From: Hetaerina americana
Lineage: Eukaryota > Arthropoda > Insecta > Odonata > Calopterygidae
Assembly (NCBI GenBank): GCA_022747635.1
Contig: JAKTNV010000024.1
Location: forward strand, 682,001 to 746,000
Length of the DNA: 64,000 nt
Direction: 5' to 3'
In this document: piece after piece, positions 12,911 through 26,093 of the stretch
Position numbering within the stretch: position 1 is the stretch's first letter
How the letters are laid out: every line of letters starts with the position of its first letter
The notes under the pieces: generated by a model
The model's input: the letters and a program-made list of their open reading frames with translations, nothing else
Told to the model about the DNA's origin: nothing
Database searches by the model: none
Position numbers and translations under genes: made by a program

Positions 12911-13287
12911 CAAATTTTTGCATAATGCAGATGGTGTTTAACAATTTCATGAACAATTGTTCGAGAAACATTGGGAAAATGCTCACAGATGTCATCAATT
13001 GTGACGCGCCGATCGTTCCTCACGAATTCGTCAACTGAGCTCACCAGTTGGTCTGTAATGACAGACGGTCTCTCCGAACGCTCATCGTCGTGTGTGTTCC
13101 CCCTCCCCATGTTGAAGTTGCGACACCACCGCCGAACAGACGACTCGTCCATTACATTGTCTCCATACACCTCCTTTAATTGGCGATGAATATCACATGG
13201 GCGAACGTTTCTTGCATTGAGGAATTTAATCACTGCCCTCACTTCACAACTGGCGGCGTTCTCAATTTTTTTAAACATTGTAAACAA
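12880..13287 (-). CDS. Mariner transposase DNA-binding region, catalytic core deleted (135 aa)
   Basis: This open frame inside the 12.7-kb element encodes only the N-terminal, DNA-binding part of a mariner transposase. Residues about 5-60 correspond to the first helix-turn-helix (SCEVRAVIKFLNAR, DIHRQLKEVYG, SSVRRWCRNF). About 60-75 carries the DDERSERPSV linker (family form RSGRPSV), and about 75-120 the second helix-turn-helix (RRVTIDDICEHFPNVSRT). The conserved junction CARWVPRV follows just before a stop. There are two candidate starts, MFTMFKK; neither has a deciding feature. Catalytic aspartates are lacking, so the product cannot catalyse transposition. It could bind the element's own ends if expressed, by analogy with truncated transposase repressors in other families; this is inference. 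The frame is open for its full length, unlike the other mariner remnants here. Confidence 0.8.
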   Translation of the reverse strand: MFTMFKKIENAASCEVRAVIKFLNARNVRPCDIHRQLKEVYGDNVMDESSVRRWCRNFNMGRGNTHDDERSERPSVITDQLVSSVDEFVRNDRRVTIDDICEHFPNVSRTIVHEIVKHHLHYAKICARWVPRVSQ

Positions 13288-13406
13288 TCACAGAAACAAC
13301 ACAGGCAATGCTAGCGTCACGCAACTTGGCTCAGAGAAGGCAGACAAGCCACTGAAGCTATCTGACCTCGTCCAGCGGCTACTCGCGTCGTCAGCACTTC
13401 ATGCGG

Positions 13407-13441
13407 CACGAACGGGTACTACTTTCCGGATGACCCTCGTA
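13407..13441 (-). repeat. Terminal inverted repeat, right end of 12.7-kb mariner (with TA)
   Basis: This is the exact reverse complement of 12685-12719. The final TA is the duplicated target site. It is the transcription-proximal (5') end relative to the transposase remnant. Confidence 0.95.
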
Positions 13442-15410
13442 TTACACCGTTGCGCTTAGAATTTGTTCTTTTTTATATTGAGTGAGCATAAAATATATTT
13501 ACCTGTAAGCCGCTTGGGTTATGTCTTAGGTGCGCAGGAGCAAATGACTCTAGAAGTTCGGGAACCACCTCTGTAGAATCTGCTGTCGACGATGCATGAA
13601 AGAACAAATTTTAGTTCATTATAATTTGCATTAAATATAAATCTTACTGAAATTAATTTTTCAATTTGCCTTTCATGCACTAAAAAATGGATTTTAATAT
13701 AAGCATTATGCTGGCATTTCTTTAAATTTGCGTCTATTTTATGTACTGTATCCCAGTATCATTAAGATTTAACGCAATGGCCAATGTGTATGCAGAAATT
13801 CTAGCAATCTTGTGTTATACTTGTTTCTTTATACTAATTATGGGAAAGAAAATAAAATTAATTTGAATTTTTCATCGTTAATTTCATAAATAATAATACA
13901 TATTTTGTGACAAAGTAATAAACGTTTTATCCAACCTCAGTAAATCTTCCCTTCTCCACCGACACACAAATGCTAATACGGCAATTCGGGCAAATGCTTT
14001 CTCAGCTTCACATGCCTTGCGCTCCGAGGGGCATTTTGAATCATCCTCTAACGCCCCCTACTCTTTAATATATGCAAGTACATTGTTCCTCGCTCCATCA
14101 CGTCCGTTAACACGGGTACGCTCTAGAACTCTCCATTACCGTTTTAAATTTCATTCTTGTCTTTTTCAAGAACAAATTCTCTCTCGAACTTGAGCTCCTC
14201 GGCGGCGCCATGGAAAGAATTTATACGTGGAACATCTTGTTTGGGGTATTTGGTATATCTGCTATTACGTTTTCCGCCCTGCAAGCTTTCCTCGAAATCT
14301 TTAACGAATAAAAAAAATTGAAATGGTCGGCACATGCAGAAAAAGTTAAGGGTATTAACACTAGCTTGGCTTTGAATCTACTTTCCATATTACGGTAATA
14401 AAAAAAAATATCATGACATCAATCTCCTCGGATGAGGAGCGGAAAGGATAGTATCTTCCATTATTTATGGGAATTTTTCACTGAGTGGAATCAAATGTTT
14501 TTTTTCGGAAATCTAGCTATAATGTGCCGGCGATCGACCGGTTATTCACTGCATAGTTGTCCTATGCTAATTGGGTGCATTTTTATCACGATATAAGAAC
14601 CCCATTAAAAAAATTATTGAGCTCACTCACTTGGTCAACATCCTAACGTTATACATCACTAATCCTACACATTCCTAATGCGTACGATAAAACGTAGGAG
14701 AACTTCAGATTCCCAGAGATGGGTCACCAAACGCTTCGATTTTCAAGTAGAAATACAATGACAATTCATCCTTACACACTCGAGGTGAAATTATCAATGT
14801 AGATTAATACTATTCAGATCAAATTACCTTTTACTACGTTATTTTCATTTTCAGCACATTTGCTTCGTGAAATAAATTAATCCCGAATCATCTCTCCACA
14901 AGTTGCATGAGGGAATCATTTAATTTATTCCTCATACCTGAAATAGCCCTATAGCCTTTTCTTTCTTAACCATGGTTCTCGGAAATCCATCTGAATCCAT
15001 TCATGCGTTTCATTGAGTCCGAGGATGATCAGATACGCTTTCGCGTTATAGTCTGCCCTTTGCCATTTCGACTCCTTCATCCCATCAGCGTCGTAAGTGA
15101 TCTTTGTTTGTATTCACTTCGGGGCCCGCTAGATTCCTATTAAGTTCTCTTCGATTTTTCTATTTGGACTCCGAGGTTTAACCCCACGGATATTATTTTT
15201 ACCCGTGGTGGCAAAATTGCGTTTCGCAGACAAAGATTTACAGAATCGATGATAATCCAGTTCCTGGGCGAAATTAATAACTCTCTTTCGGCAGCTGAAA
15301 TTGATACCGCTGATGAAAATAAAACGAGCCCGCCAGCCATCGTGGGAGTCAAAAAAAAATAAATAAAAGAAAGTAAACGGCCCTGCAATTTATCTTCCGT
15401 TTGCAACGTA
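13442..15410. other. No gene recognised (AT-rich)
   Basis: This is AT-rich sequence with only short unsupported frames. Nothing recognisable was found on either strand. Confidence 0.55.
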
Positions 15411-15437
15411 ACTGGGGGAAAATGATTATCACGCTAA

Positions 15438-15455
15438 GGGAGGTGGGGGGGGGGG
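15438..15455 (+). other. Poly-G tract
   Basis: GGGAGGT is followed by a run of about 12 G. It is a possible G-quadruplex or slippage site and lies at the left edge of the GC-rich island. Confidence 0.65.
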
Positions 15456-16095
15456 TGAGAGTATCGGTGCCACATCCCCGCGCGCACACATATACTCACA
15501 CGCTCCCGCGCTAACGCACACAGCCAATCACTAAAGGGAATCGAAACCCTGAAATTGAGTCTTATGGTCACGTCACGTCGCGCACGGCTTTAGGGATACC
15601 CGTGGGTCCCCAGGCGTGTGAGAGGACGTTTGCATGAAAAAGTGAGAAGAAAAGGGATGGTGGGAGAATGGGGTCGGTTGGTGGATGGGGTTGATCCGTC
15701 AGTGCCGTTCATGTGTATTGATGTACCGTCAGCGGAGTGGGAGAGTGTGGGTAGATGCTGGGTTCGGATGTGTGCGCTGTGCTGCGCAGCCGCTCTACGA
15801 GGCGCGCTCGGCGTTAAATGTCAAGAAGGGGAAGTGCGTGTGTGAGTGAGAGAGAGAAGGAGGGAAAGGCCTAGAGGAATGGATTCGAGAGAAATAGGAG
15901 GAGGAAGATTTTCGGAGATGCGAGCATAGCGGAAGGCGAAGGTGATGTCGCTCGAGGCTTCTCCAGGAAAATTCGTCCTCTATTGCCCGGACGTGAGGGA
16001 AACGCGTGGGATGGGGAAATTAATTGGGGTGGAGGGGGAGGGGAGGACGGAGACGTTGCAACGTTTCCAGCCCCAAATCGATGAGTTATTGCGCT

Positions 16096-16147
16096 GGGAC
16101 GGGGAGGGGTGGGTTGGATGGGTGATGGGGTGGGGTGGGGGGGGGGT
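16096..16147 (+). other. Potential G-quadruplex tract
   Basis: At least six runs of three or more G occur within about 50 bases, ending in a run of ten G. This satisfies the usual sequence rule for an intramolecular G-quadruplex (four G-runs with short loops). Function is unknown. Confidence 0.7.
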
Positions 16148-16450
16148 TTAGTGAGTGCCCGCAATTCATTGTTCTGCTGATACAAGATGGATGACTTCAC
16201 TCGCGGATAATGCCGCGTCTGCAGAAACATCCTGAGCGGGCGAGATTTCGATGTGCGAGCGAGCGAGCGATGAAAAAGGTGTCGTGTCGCCCTTGCGGTT
16301 GTAATTGCTCGACGCCCCGTAAGCGCGCATCCCAGTCAGAATTAATACGTTCTGTTGCCAGCAGAACGGGTATGCTTCGAATAATAGAAAAAGTATTCCT
16401 CCCGAGAGCGGAAGGGTGAGGGAATCGTTTCGAAATCCCACGAGAACCTA

Positions 16451-19400
16451 GTTCCAACGTGAAAGGCCAGTCATTTTCTGAAGAAAATTCAGTATTCCAT
16501 TTAATAAATTTACATACCTTCTCTCACACATTTACTTACTCTCTTACATACCATGTTCAACCTGTCTGGTATTCTGCTAATGTTGGTTTTCGTACCGCAA
16601 ATTAAATGGGAGTCAGCCCATGAAGAAAACTCCCCGTAATTTCGTTTGAAAAATAAATTAAATGTATGAAACTGTTTTTGCCATTACCGGGTGAAATTTC
16701 TCCAGTATATAGAAAATTTCACAATAATTCCTCAATTAAAATTTATTGCCGAACATGGTTTCACCACTGTGTGACATCATCATGTGATGCCACACAGTCT
16801 TGAAGATTTAATCAACGGACATAAAATCCAAACACTAATATCTTCCGGCTGCTGTGTATCCATAGGAGGCTTCATAGGACCTCATTCTATTTCTAATGGC
16901 ATATTTCTAACACACCCTAACTTAATGATTGAGCCTACAAATGGGCCGACGAATCCCAACGAATGGAGTTATACCCTTAAATCATGAAAATGTATTGGAA
17001 AATCTACATTCTCCATTTTCTAACTCATGAGACCATTTGGGCCAAAGGATTTTTTTTGTGAACCACACCAGCGACGAGAAAGCTATAAGGTGATGAGGAG
17101 ATAAAAAATGCCCCCTCTTAGGAGGAACTTTTATTTAGAAAGGAAGTTCTTTTCAGAAAGAGAGCATGATGAAATATTCCTATTAGGCACTAAGAAATTT
17201 TCAAACGGAAACGTAAGCTTTCAAGTGGGATTATGGAATTGGCAATGGCATTGACATATTGGGGTGGAATTAAGTGAATGTGAGATACAGGGGACAGAAT
17301 GGTACGGAAGCAGGGATGATTGAATATGTATGGAAACTAATATTTGGGATTTGGCTGAATATTAAAAAAATCAGTGGGTAATTAAGAGGTAATACAAGAG
17401 AAAAGGAATTTTCTGGAACTAATCATGAAAGGATGATCAGAGAAATAACTTGATATTTAGGTCGTAGAGATGAGCACTAAAGATTGCATCTCTTAGTATT
17501 TTAATCAATCGTCATTGTTGTAATTGTTGTAATATATTTAGTCGATCCTTGAATTATTTAACCGTACAACAAAAAGTGCACTGCTAAAGATTACTCATTA
17601 TTCCATGACTACTTGTACTTTGCAGTTGGTCAAATATAAATTTGAAATTATAACTATGGGATAAACCATTATTTTATAAACATCCCGTTCATTCCTTCAA
17701 TAATATGTGAACAAACATTTCGTTTTATAAAATCCTCACGAACAAAGAATTCACTTTTGAATAAAACATAACAGTAGTATATAGTAACGGTATAGTAACA
17801 GTAATAATATTGTCGAGCAACAGGCTTGGTTATGCCCACTGGTTATCTAACGTTCCTACATCGTATAGGCTACCCGCTTTCCTCAGTCCTCTTACCGCAT
17901 TTTGGTCATTGCGTAAGTTAAAGCAGGACGTCCTTGATTTAGTTTTTCTGGGCAATAGAGTCTCCGTAGGCCTACATATGGTGAGCACCGCAAGAATTTC
18001 TTCCATTTGGATTGAGAATATAAATATTAATTATGAGCATCAATCGTTGGCTAATGAAACATAGCAATAGTTTTTGTACAGAAATTTTCAGTATGTTTCA
18101 AATTGGTAGCGCTCGACCAGTTTTAGAGTCCATCATCGGATCCAAGGTTGGTTCCGATGGGAATATTGTGTGGATGGGGCTACTCGATCGAAAAATAATG
18201 GCAGAAATTCGTCAAATTACATGATAAAAGGAAAAGAATCGTCATTGATTGAACAACATACAGGAAGAAGAGCAATTTATGGTGATCCTCGGTAAGTTTG
18301 CAGCTGGCGTATGGAAGGTTTAATGGCACGAAATCACGGCGCGATCGTAGTGACCACCCTTAACCCCAGTTTCCCAAAGCTTGCAAGCCATATTGTTAAT
18401 TCGCTGGCACTGAGTATTATCATGAAAACAAAACCTATGTTCACCTAAGTTTGATCTGCATTTAATTGGTTCTATAAAGAATGATTCATATTATGTGTGC
18501 GACTATATCCATTTAGAAGGCTTGTAAAATTTCTTGTAGATCCGATAAACGAGTACCAGCCTTCCTGAACATTCTCCTTCAGGCAACTGTTAGGAAACCT
18601 CTCACCGACGTTTAATACGTACACCCATGGAGGTGAGAAAAACAAATCGACAACTAAAACAAAAAAGCATAAACGTAACTTGATAATGTTATCATAAAAA
18701 AAAATAATTAAGTACGGTGAAAAAGTACAAAACCGAGAAAATGGCAGTGAGGCGTCGGGTGCACAGTATAAATGTGAGAGGGATGTAAAGCTTGATTAAT
18801 GGCATTCTGGAGCGATTCATCACTGAGACTGCTTCTTTTCCGTTTTATTTTTGCTAAGCATACGTCTCAGGAAGTATTGTCATCAAAAATGAATTCTTGA
18901 GCAGCGGAATCTTTTGTCCTCCAGGAATGGTGAATAACATTTACCCTCCTCCCTTCTCTCCCTTTTCCCTATAGCGTCCCATTTTTAAAGTGTGCGGCAG
19001 GAGTTACGTTTAATCCCAAGTCTTTTGCATCGCAAAAAAGAACAACGAGCGGAACTATAAGAGTGCTTCATAGTAACAGAAATTAGATTTAAGTGTGAAA
19101 ATATCATCCACAATGAGTTGCTTTGCGTGGAGAAATCTTTTTATTCGTCTTCAAAAATAATTCCAAAAATGAGACATATTAAATAAAATTTTCCGAAAGG
19201 AGCTACATTTTAGAAATATTTAGGGTGAGAAGAATAACACTTGGAGAAACTGGAAGAAAAATAGTAATTTTCAACGTCGCCTTAAATTAAGTGCGTCCTC
19301 AATTAATAGCCCTACAATGGTTTGTGGACCTGATTTTACCCTCATACACATTTCTTCCTCATTATTATGACTGCTGCACATGATTAACCAAATTGGAGTT

Positions 19401-19662
19401 CTCAACTTTTGTTAGATGATGGGAAGCATTTAGGTAATGACTAAATATTAAATTACTCATTTAACTCCCACACGATGCTGGTAAGCATCCTGAAGTCTTA
19501 CATGCCCATTATCAATACGCATTAAGGTTTTTCATTAAATGCCTTGTTTCCTATCTCTGTTCGGTTGCATCCTGTTCAAGTTGTATGATTTGTTATTTTT
19601 ACGAGAGAGATTTTTTTGGGTAAAATATCCTCTTTTTGGGAAAAGAAAAAGAAATCCCATAC

Positions 19663-19670
<8 letters not shown>
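16451..19670. other. No gene recognised (AT-rich)
   Basis: This is AT-rich sequence with short frames only. No family motif, splice-bounded exon or repeat was recognised. Confidence 0.55.

Positions 19671-19700
<30 letters not shown>
19671..19700 (+). repeat. (CT)15 microsatellite
   Basis: This is an uninterrupted dinucleotide repeat of 30 bases. The frames crossing it (Ser-Leu or Arg-Glu repeats) are artefacts of the repeat. Confidence 0.97.
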
Positions 19701-19702
<2 letters not shown>

Positions 19703-22700
19703 TAATCTCACTCTCCTGAAGTTAGCTGATTTCTTCCTCCTCCCATTATCTCGCCGATCTCTCTTCTTAATGTCTTCCAAACAATTCATGAGCTGACGAA
19801 AATATTTGCTGGTGGTTACTAACAACCGGAACTTCAAAATTGAGGGAAGTTTTGCATAGAAATGACGCGAAGAAATATCACGTGTCTTATTAATATTTGA
19901 AACTTAAATAATGGAGAATTCAACTACACACAGAACACGACTATGTAAAAGATAACTTACATCTGAACACATCTGCTTACATCTGAACTCCCCCAGAACA
20001 CTCGGTTAAAGGTATTTATGTCTCTATATATGTACACACATAGTAATAGGATGGTCAATAATGATCTTCAAATACCCGTAGCTTATGTGGATAGGTAGGT
20101 ACCTCACCTGCTGGAAAGGATCTTAAATATTTGGATAGAAATTAATGGCTTGGGATGTGAATGGTTTCCTCTGTCCAAAAATTCATTTTTTCGCTAGCCG
20201 TGGCTCAGTTCGTCAAGAGCTTCCATGGCAGAATCCTTGATCTTATCGGTCAAGTTTGAACGAGAAACTCGAGTCCTGGATCTACTATATAGTATGGCGA
20301 ATAGAGAGTAGTTCCTTTCCTTCCCTTTCATCTTCTCTGTTGCACCCTAGCCCGTTCTTCCCTCTAATCCTTTGAATAATAATTCTAAACTCGAAAATCC
20401 AAACCCCTTTTAGCTGGGTATGCTAACGAGTTATTTGAAATTTTGAACCACCGTCCGCGCGTCCGTGGAGATGGAGAGCTATCCTGCAATATCTCTCTTA
20501 TTCCTCGACGCTATTTGTTCCCGGGTCGCTATTTCCTTCCGTCTTCCGTTCTCATTCATACCATCTTTCTCCCATTCCCACCATCTCGGCCCCCATACCT
20601 CGATATCACTCCACCCTCCTCTGTCTAGCTTCCACTCCTCTTATCTTTTTCATTTGGCTCAGCCAGAGAGAAACCTGACCCTCGAGCTGGCACCTCAAGC
20701 GGATTTCTCCACAGTGAGTATCCGCGTACGATACCTTCCTCCCGGGCGTTTCCTGCACTCACGATAATTTTTTGCGCTAGGAGACATTGAGATAAAAAAT
20801 TGTTATCGATGACGTAGAGACCCAGAAAATTCGGATTCAAATGGAATCACCTCAGAATGGCCAATTTTGTGTAGTGCTCATCAAATGTAAAGGACTTCCA
20901 CAGCATTTTAACTTTATCTTCCATGTGCTTAACCGCATAAATATTACCGCAAATCTTAATTCCATGAATCTAATTCCTTAATATTTTATAAGTTTCATTT
21001 GCCCAAAAATATTTTCCAAGTATTGTTCCATAATTTTTTTGAACTCATAATAACATTTTGAAATGAAATGAGTTCGTGGTAAATAAAATACATCGCCTTT
21101 GATAATATCGTATAAGTGATATTCACTAAAATTTTTAAATTAGCAATAATGTTTTCATTAGAAGAAGTTAATACACATCAGTCACAGACACTTTTAAATC
21201 ATGTTGAAACTCGTTCATGTCAGTAAACTATCCACAAGAATGCCCAGATTAAATACTAATCCTTCAGACATTTTACTTCAAATAATGGAGGGAACTGTTG
21301 GATTAAAATATGCAAATTTTTATACGGTTCCCTGAAGAGGTCATTGATGAGAACATCCTCCTTTTATAATCTTGTTAGCCTCATCGCATATACGTTCTTC
21401 GATGAAATATGAAAGAGACTTTTCAAAATCGTTTTCAATATGCTGAAAGCACGTACAAGCTTTATACTTTTCGGTATTTCAGAATCCACAATGTATGCAT
21501 ATTTTTACTGGGAAATATCATTAATTTTTTTATGTATCTCCTTCATGAACTGGTTAAAATGGAAAATGATGCCCCTCCATTTATTCTACGATTTTATTAC
21601 ATTTCAAAAACAAGTCAAAATGAAAAAATACAACCTTTTAGAATGAGTTGGCACAAATTTCAATAATGTTATCAATGAATTATTCTCTATCGTCAGCAAT
21701 TTATTGTCTTAACTGTTTCTAGTAAGAAGTAAGATGATAAAATGAAAGCCGTTTGGTAAGCCTCTCAAAAAAGGATCTTCACAGTGGCGCCTGGAAATAA
21801 GGGTTTTACAGATTTTTTACTGTCATGTTCAAAGTATATTAGAAGGGAATAATTAAAGTTATCCTAAAAGGAAGTGGGGATGGTCAAAAAATAATTTTTT
21901 AAATTTGCAATAATTCTTATGATAAAATTCATTTAATATAGGACACGTCAGAAAGGTAAAATCCTTCAAATTTGTGGAATTTATTTGCTGAAGTAACGAT
22001 TGCAGGAGATTGAAAGAAGCCAAATACGCTTTAGTGCATCATATAATTGACACAGAAGAAGAAAAATGTGGTTATCATTTACAATCCATGTCGGCAGGAT
22101 CAATGTAATATTTTACATTTGTCTCTGTTTTTGAACGTTGAGGTCGAGGCAAGTGACCGTGCAAAAAATTAGTCCTGCGGAATTTTGAAATTCGGGGAGT
22201 AAATGTTTATGGATAGCCTCCCCGACGATCTCGGTTTGTGTAATAGTTGTTTGTTCAAAAACACATTACAGTTAGAAGGTATCTGTGTCAGGAGTCGTCT
22301 GAATATTGTTGTCTCTCGAACTACTTAACGTCGAGGCTAGAAGAGTGACGTCTATTATTAGGGGGTGTTCTCCATCAGTGTAAAATTTGTTCCATAATAT
22401 TTATTCCTGTTAATCGTGAGGCTAAATTTTTGTGTTCTTCAATTCTTGTTACTTTTTGATGAGTATTTACGAGCTATTTTTTTAAATGTTTGGGAGGAAT
22501 TTCGTTCCATCAAGTTCGCGTCTATGTCAAGTCATTCAAACCCTCCAAACGTGCGCCATCTGCAACTCACTGCTCCATTTAACAGGCAGTATTTCCGTGA
22601 GAGTTATCTGATCACCACCGATTTGCGTACTCGAATGACTAGGCCGAGAGAAATTATTCCACCAAAACCTGTTACAAACACGCAAAAGTTGAGAGATATA

Positions 22701-22830
22701 TAAAGATAAATGGCACGGCCATATATCAATATGCTAGTTCCACGCAGGCTCATGCACTTAAAAAGAAAAACCAAAAACTTGGGCGATGGATCACTCGGCA
22801 AACCGTCCATCGACAAATCTCCATCCACGA
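19701..22830. other. No gene recognised (AT-rich; possible tRNA-like trace near 20.2 kb)
   Basis: No coding similarity was found. The segment 20198-20281 contains a box-A-like GTGGCTCAGTTCGTCAAGAGC arrangement and, about 60 bases on, ACTCGAGTCC, weakly like a decayed box B. It may be an old tRNA-derived repeat, but the evidence is thin. A 95-codon frame at 22416-22703 has no recognised domain. Confidence 0.45.
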
Positions 22831-23450
22831 GTATGACGCCGGCCGCGAAAAACCTTTAAAGGTCGCCAAATGCTACGGTCCTTCAAATTTTTATCACCCT
22901 CGCGGCCACCTCGCTCGCTCCGACCCTCCTCTCGCCTCCAAATTGCACCTTCTCCTTCAACCGCCTGACGAACGTTTTCGTCGAAAACCGCGAAAACGTC
23001 TATGCCCCCCCTTCCCCGCCGTTAACTCGTTTTTTTTACCCCTATGCCTCATTTCTCCACCAACTTTTTTCTTTAATCATTCAACTCCTCCCACTATCCC
23101 TTAGGTTCCCTTCCCTCGCCGAATCCGGAGTTCACTCCCTTTTCTCATGCATTATTAACGGAGCTCGTCCGGATATCGTCTTTTCAACGGCTTTACGACG
23201 CCGGGATTTAAAAGTGCGCACTATGAGGCCTGCGCGCGGGTGGGCAGCGGCGTTGAGAAAGGAAGGGGGCGGGAGAGAGGATAGGGGGTCTTCGAGAATA
23301 TCCGAACGTGGGGAGGGGATTGTGAGACCGCGGACTTTGGGCGATAATACTTTTCCGTGCCGAGACCGAAAATATGGGAGTAGACGTAACAAAGGCTATC
23401 AGCGTATATGGAAGGCTTTGTTGGCATTCAACGGAGAGACGTGACTTAAG
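22831..23450. other. GC-rich island, no gene recognised
   Basis: This is CpG-containing sequence, pyrimidine-rich on plus up to about 23130 and purine-rich from about 23210. Frames of 68-86 codons on both strands are low-complexity and unsupported. Confidence 0.45.
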
Positions 23451-24880
23451 CTGGAGCCCACTGGCGGTAAGGATTTATAATGCCGTATATTATTATATTT
23501 GACATAGCCTTGAAAATGAAAATCGGTTTAAAAAATAATTACCTAAGATTATAATTAATTGAGGTCGATACTCAATTTGCATCTATTTCGTGTTGAAATT
23601 TTGATGAGTATTGGTGAGATATTTAATGCTTCGTCCTGACTAATTTTTACTCTTTAAGAACCAAGTATTGTTCGCCATGATTAATTCAATGGTTCCAGAC
23701 TGTACTTTGTGAAAATTCACGTTTACTGAATAAGCAAACTTTTTATTTTTTCACATTAAAAAAATTAGTGTGAAAAAATATGAAGTTTACATAGAGAATA
23801 TCGTTATCGAACAGTTTCCCTAATGAACAACTTTGAATCTTGGTATAAAGTGGCATCTCATCATTCTTAACAAATGAAACTGTCCAAACAATTACAGAGT
23901 TACAAGAACCCGAAGGGTTAAGGTTCTGTTTTTAAAGCTCATGCGTTTCATGTATTCTTTTATTCATGAAATAAATTTCGTGTAAAATCATGCATTAAAT
24001 TATCCAATGCCATGGGAGTTCCGCAAACGAGAACTCACAGTCACATGGCAGAGCATTCAAACGGATGGCTTAAAAACGAATAATATGCTTTCAGCTTCAT
24101 CAAAATAACTAGGGATGGCATTTTGAAAGACAATGAATCTCGTGAAATATTGTTTCACATCATAATGTACCCTCCATCAAGTAATGAACCCTCGTATTAT
24201 GATCGATTATCGATTCCGATCATCACCCATCTCACAGTGGATGAGAACCTCTCAATGGAATCGAGTTTTTTTATTTCAGACACGAAATTTTCATTCATTG
24301 CATCCAATTACGGTGCCAAGAAATTACCAGATACGACTTAAAATTGAGAGGATCCGGATACGTGTAAAAATGGATTCTATAATGGAAAAAGTAGCTATCC
24401 TATTACTCATTGGTTAATATTTGAGGAAAAATGAGTGCGTCATATAAAAAACAGGGAATGTAAAGAAAACCAGTTGAACTTTCATGCTGAAGCGGTTTGT
24501 ATTCCTCAAAAAGAAATCAAATTTTGTTAGACGCTAAATTATTTATAAAACTGTAACATATATCTAGCCATCTGATTCACCAAAATATCGCCGTATCCCC
24601 ATCAGTCTGTGATAAATATGTATACATCTAAATAAAGAACTAATGAAACTTATATTTTTTAATTGAATAAGATGAAATTGCCTCCGCGAAATGAAGTAAA
24701 CGAAGAAGCGTGAGAGAATTAAGCACGTTCGTAGTGGAGTGAACGCGTGTAGGGTATTTCGAATCACGTATTTCGTTTTTGCACTGCCAAATAGGGATAT
24801 CTGCGGCTATCTATCCATAGGAAATCTATGAGGAAGTAACGCACATGGAAGAGAATTGAATGCGGCGGAAAAAGAATAAA
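23451..24880. other. No gene recognised (AT-rich)
   Basis: This is AT-rich with short frames only; nothing recognisable was found. Confidence 0.55.
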
Positions 24881-25350
24881 CTCTTCAAACCTTTCCCTCC
24901 TCAACAGTCCGCGAGCATGGCGCTCAACCCCTCGACATCACCTAACGGCCCAATCTCGAGTGCCCTACCTACTCTCTCGTGTAACTCCGATTCCTCCTCA
25001 TATAATACATCTGGGTGAGCCATTTCTTTACAGTCATGCTTAAAAAAAGGTTCCTGATCGTCAAGCGCACTCGAATCGTAAAAAAAAGGCTCCGCACTTG
25101 TTCTCGGATTCACATTCGTCTCGAGGGTCCTCATCTCGTGTAACGCGTGAAAACATCTTTCTCCCGCCCGCACCTCCATTCCTCCTCGACACAACCTTTC
25201 CCCCCGCCTACCTTCACAACGGGACCCGCTCAGCCTCGCTCGTGGGCGATCAACCATCTTTCCATCGCCAAGCCGCTCTCGTCCTATCACATTCGCGCCC
25301 CTACGACGCGTCGACTCTTCTCCCTTTGAGTCACCACGGGCGTGCCGAGA
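24881..25350. other. GC-rich segment with an unrecognised 129-codon minus-strand frame
   Basis: The minus strand is open for 129 codons (24901-25290). The product is acidic toward its end (DVLYEEESELHERV) and Arg/Gly-rich toward its start. I recognise no family, and the opposite strand is also open across half of it, so coding is not established. It could be an exon or chance. Confidence 0.3.
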
Positions 25351-26092
25351 ATTTTCAACGGTCTATCGTTTAGAGTGCGCGACCTCTCTCTGAAGCGCAT
25401 GAACTCTTGAGAGGGAAAGTAACGACGGGGTGTAGACATAAATTCCACTTTTTCTGCGGGTTGTACCTCATACAAACATGGGAGGAAATCTTTAGAGCAG
25501 AATCGTAGCGCCAAAGTATGGAATTTTACACAATTGTAACAGTTGCTGCTATGTTAGATTAAAGGGTTTTAACTGATACCTCATGAAAAAAGCAATCAGT
25601 TAGTCTAAGATGAATACTGAGTTCTCTTTACCTTTTTATATTCGAATAGCAGTCGTCACTCATGGGTAGCCCATACAAGCTGATCACGAGGCTTGCTCGA
25701 AATAGCAGTAAATTTTAGGCAAAAGTTGACTTAAAGCAGAGTTAGTTGAGACTGTTTGAATTGGAATTGTAAAACATTGATTTTATAAGGAAATTATAAT
25801 AAAAAGTGAACGTAAGGAAAAAGAAGGAAGCATTTTTTTGAGGTCCTTGTGTCATTTAAAGATTTTATAGAGATATTTATATCTCCTCCTAGGGACTCGA
25901 CAATGGCTTGAGGGAGGTTTGTCGCGCAACTGTGACCGGGTAGCAGGTGAATGACGAGTTTAAAGTAGATAGTGGAACTGCATCGTTCTCGGCAGAAAAG
26001 AAATAAAGTGGATTGAGGGGTGAAAGAGTGTATCAAACGGTGAGACAAACTGGTGAAAGGTGCGAAAATGGTATGACGGTTAAGGGTAAGGG
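25351..26092. other. No gene recognised (AT-rich)
   Basis: This is AT-rich with short unsupported frames only; nothing recognisable was found. Confidence 0.55.
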
Positions 26093-26093
26093 G

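Larger units (their letters stand above)
12687..13439 (-). mobile_element. Internally deleted mariner element with perfect inverted ends
   Basis: This 753-bp mariner-type element lies between TA dinucleotides at 12685-12686 and 13440-13441, the classic mariner target-site duplication. The ends are perfect inverted repeats: 33 nt inside the element, 35 nt when the TA is included. The outermost 20 nt read CGAGGGTCATCCGGAAAGTA. Read on the minus strand it contains about 150 bp of 5' leader, an open 135-codon frame encoding the transposase DNA-binding region, and then the last codons of a mariner transposase. The whole D,D34D catalytic core is absent. A complete mariner is about 1.3 kb, so about 550-600 bp is missing. 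The perfect ends suggest comparatively recent movement or maintenance, and it would need a transposase supplied in trans. Confidence 0.92.
15411..16450. other. GC/purine-rich island with G-runs, no gene recognised
   Basis: This island has a purine-biased plus strand and CpG-rich segments. It contains two G-run clusters (15438-15455 and 16096-16147). Short frames of 69-119 codons on both strands are Pro/Ser- or Gly/Trp-rich and reflect composition. A patch at 16200-16440 is of more balanced composition but shows no recognised domain. Confidence 0.5.

Noticed and set aside
12786..13287. Intact mariner transposase
   Set aside because: The catalytic D,D34D domain is absent; the DNA-binding part joins the C-terminal tail directly and in another frame.
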